Source: Alistipes sp. (lineage in GTDB: Bacteria > Bacteroidota > Bacteroidia > Bacteroidales > Rikenellaceae). Taken from it: a stretch of DNA of 5,674 bases. The first letter of the stretch is position 1. Each line of letters begins with the position of its first letter. The position numbers and the translations under genes were made by a program. Shown piece after piece: positions 5,227-5,674 of this stretch. The notes under the pieces were generated by a model, which worked only from the letters and a program-made list of their open reading frames with translations, made no database searches and was not told the DNA's origin. The stretch is from positions 1-5,674 of the forward strand of contig JAFVXS010000242.1 in NCBI GenBank assembly GCA_017501025.1, written 5' to 3'.

Positions 5227-5674
5227 ATGAACAAAGATTTTTCAGCACTTAAACCGGCATTGGTTTGGAAACATTTCGAGGCAATTTGTCAGATTCCTCA
5301 TCCATCGCATCACGAAGAGAAGATTCGTCAATACATAATCGATTTTGCAGAGTCTCACGCACTTCCATACGAGGTTGATGCCGCAAACAATATTGTTATC
5401 CGTAAGGCGGCAACTCCGGGTATGGAGCAGCGTTGCGGTGTGGTTTTGCAGGCTCATCTCAATATGGTACCACAGAAGAATAACGATAAGGAGTTTGACT
5501 TCTTGACCGACCCTATCGAGGCATATATCGATGGCGAGTGGGTTACGGCAAACGGTACGACACTCGGTGCCGACAACGGTATCGGTGTTGCGGCGACACT
5601 TGCTGTCTTGGAGGATGATACACTGAAACACGGCCCTATCGAGGGTCTCTTTACGGCAACCGAAGAGACCGGTA
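5227..5674 (+). CDS. pepD: Aminoacyl-histidine dipeptidase PepD, M20C family (3' end outside window)
   Basis: The first 149 residues of a cytosolic di-zinc peptidase that cleaves Xaa-His and related dipeptides; full-length members have about 485 residues. Family blocks visible are IPHPSHHEEKI (23-33), VVLQAHLNMVPQKN (72-85), DGEWVTANGTTLGADNGIG (102-120) and LKHGPIEGLF followed by EETG (133-149). The start ATG 5227 fits the family N-terminus and follows an A-rich leader. Expected metal ligands His77, Asp116 and Glu147 are present, as is Glu146, the expected general base. The HxD motif, however, reads HLN: Asn79 (codon AAT, 5461-5463) stands where M20 peptidases have the catalytic Asp that orients the first metal ligand. 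This may lower activity or be a sequence error. It probably shares a message with phoH. Confidence 0.95.
   Translation, partial: MNKDFSALKPALVWKHFEAICQIPHPSHHEEKIRQYIIDFAESHALPYEVDAANNIVIRKAATPGMEQRCGVVLQAHLNMVPQKNNDKEFDFLTDPIEAYIDGEWVTANGTTLGADNGIGVAATLAVLEDDTLKHGPIEGLFTATEETG

Noticed and set aside
1..5674. Mobile elements, CRISPR arrays, toxin-antitoxin pairs, tRNA or rRNA genes, riboswitches
   Set aside because: No transposase, regularly spaced repeats, terminal inverted repeats, tRNA-like fold or conserved riboswitch core was found on reading both strands.

Overview
The window looks like an ordinary chromosomal segment of an anaerobic Bacteroidota, most likely order Bacteroidales. Two kinds of evidence point there. 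First, several intergenic regions carry the phylum's characteristic promoter form (TTTG, about 19-21 nt, TAnnTTTG); the one upstream of der is an exact match. Second, start codons mostly follow A/T-rich leaders without a Shine-Dalgarno sequence. The gene set fits too: a PorT-type outer-membrane barrel, a stand-alone NifX-like protein with a GCGC motif, a COG2509-type flavoprotein and an M20C dipeptidase. Genus cannot be fixed from the sequence.

Layout from left to right. The 3' end of a COG2509-type FAD-dependent dehydrogenase (plus strand, 1-423) converges on a short NifX/NifB-type metallocluster-binding protein (minus, 436-864), with a 12-nt gap. A divergent promoter region (865-1080) separates that gene from a beta-class carbonic anhydrase with an N-terminal export signal or membrane anchor (plus, 1081-1764). 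A 345-nt A/T-rich gap (1765-2109) follows. It holds two strong hairpin terminators and a possible small transcript (promoter-like element, 27-codon ORF, terminator). The two-domain ribosome-assembly GTPase Der runs on the minus strand (2110-3414). A second divergent promoter region (3415-3560) then leads to a plus-strand run: an outer-membrane beta-barrel protein (3561-4193), a PhoH-family ATPase (4210-5184) and the 5' part of the aminoacyl-histidine dipeptidase gene pepD (5227 to the window edge).

Most of the functions are housekeeping: ribosome assembly (Der), RNA-linked ATPase (PhoH), peptide salvage (PepD), CO2/bicarbonate interconversion in the envelope (carbonic anhydrase) and an envelope barrel. 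No defence, mobile, CRISPR, tRNA or rRNA feature was seen, and I found no convincing new multi-gene system. The points most worth a second look are an Asp-to-Asn change in the catalytic HxD motif of PepD, the possible small RNA or microprotein unit at 1846-2023, and the His/Cys-rich tail of the NifX-like protein, which has no nitrogen-fixation genes beside it in the window.
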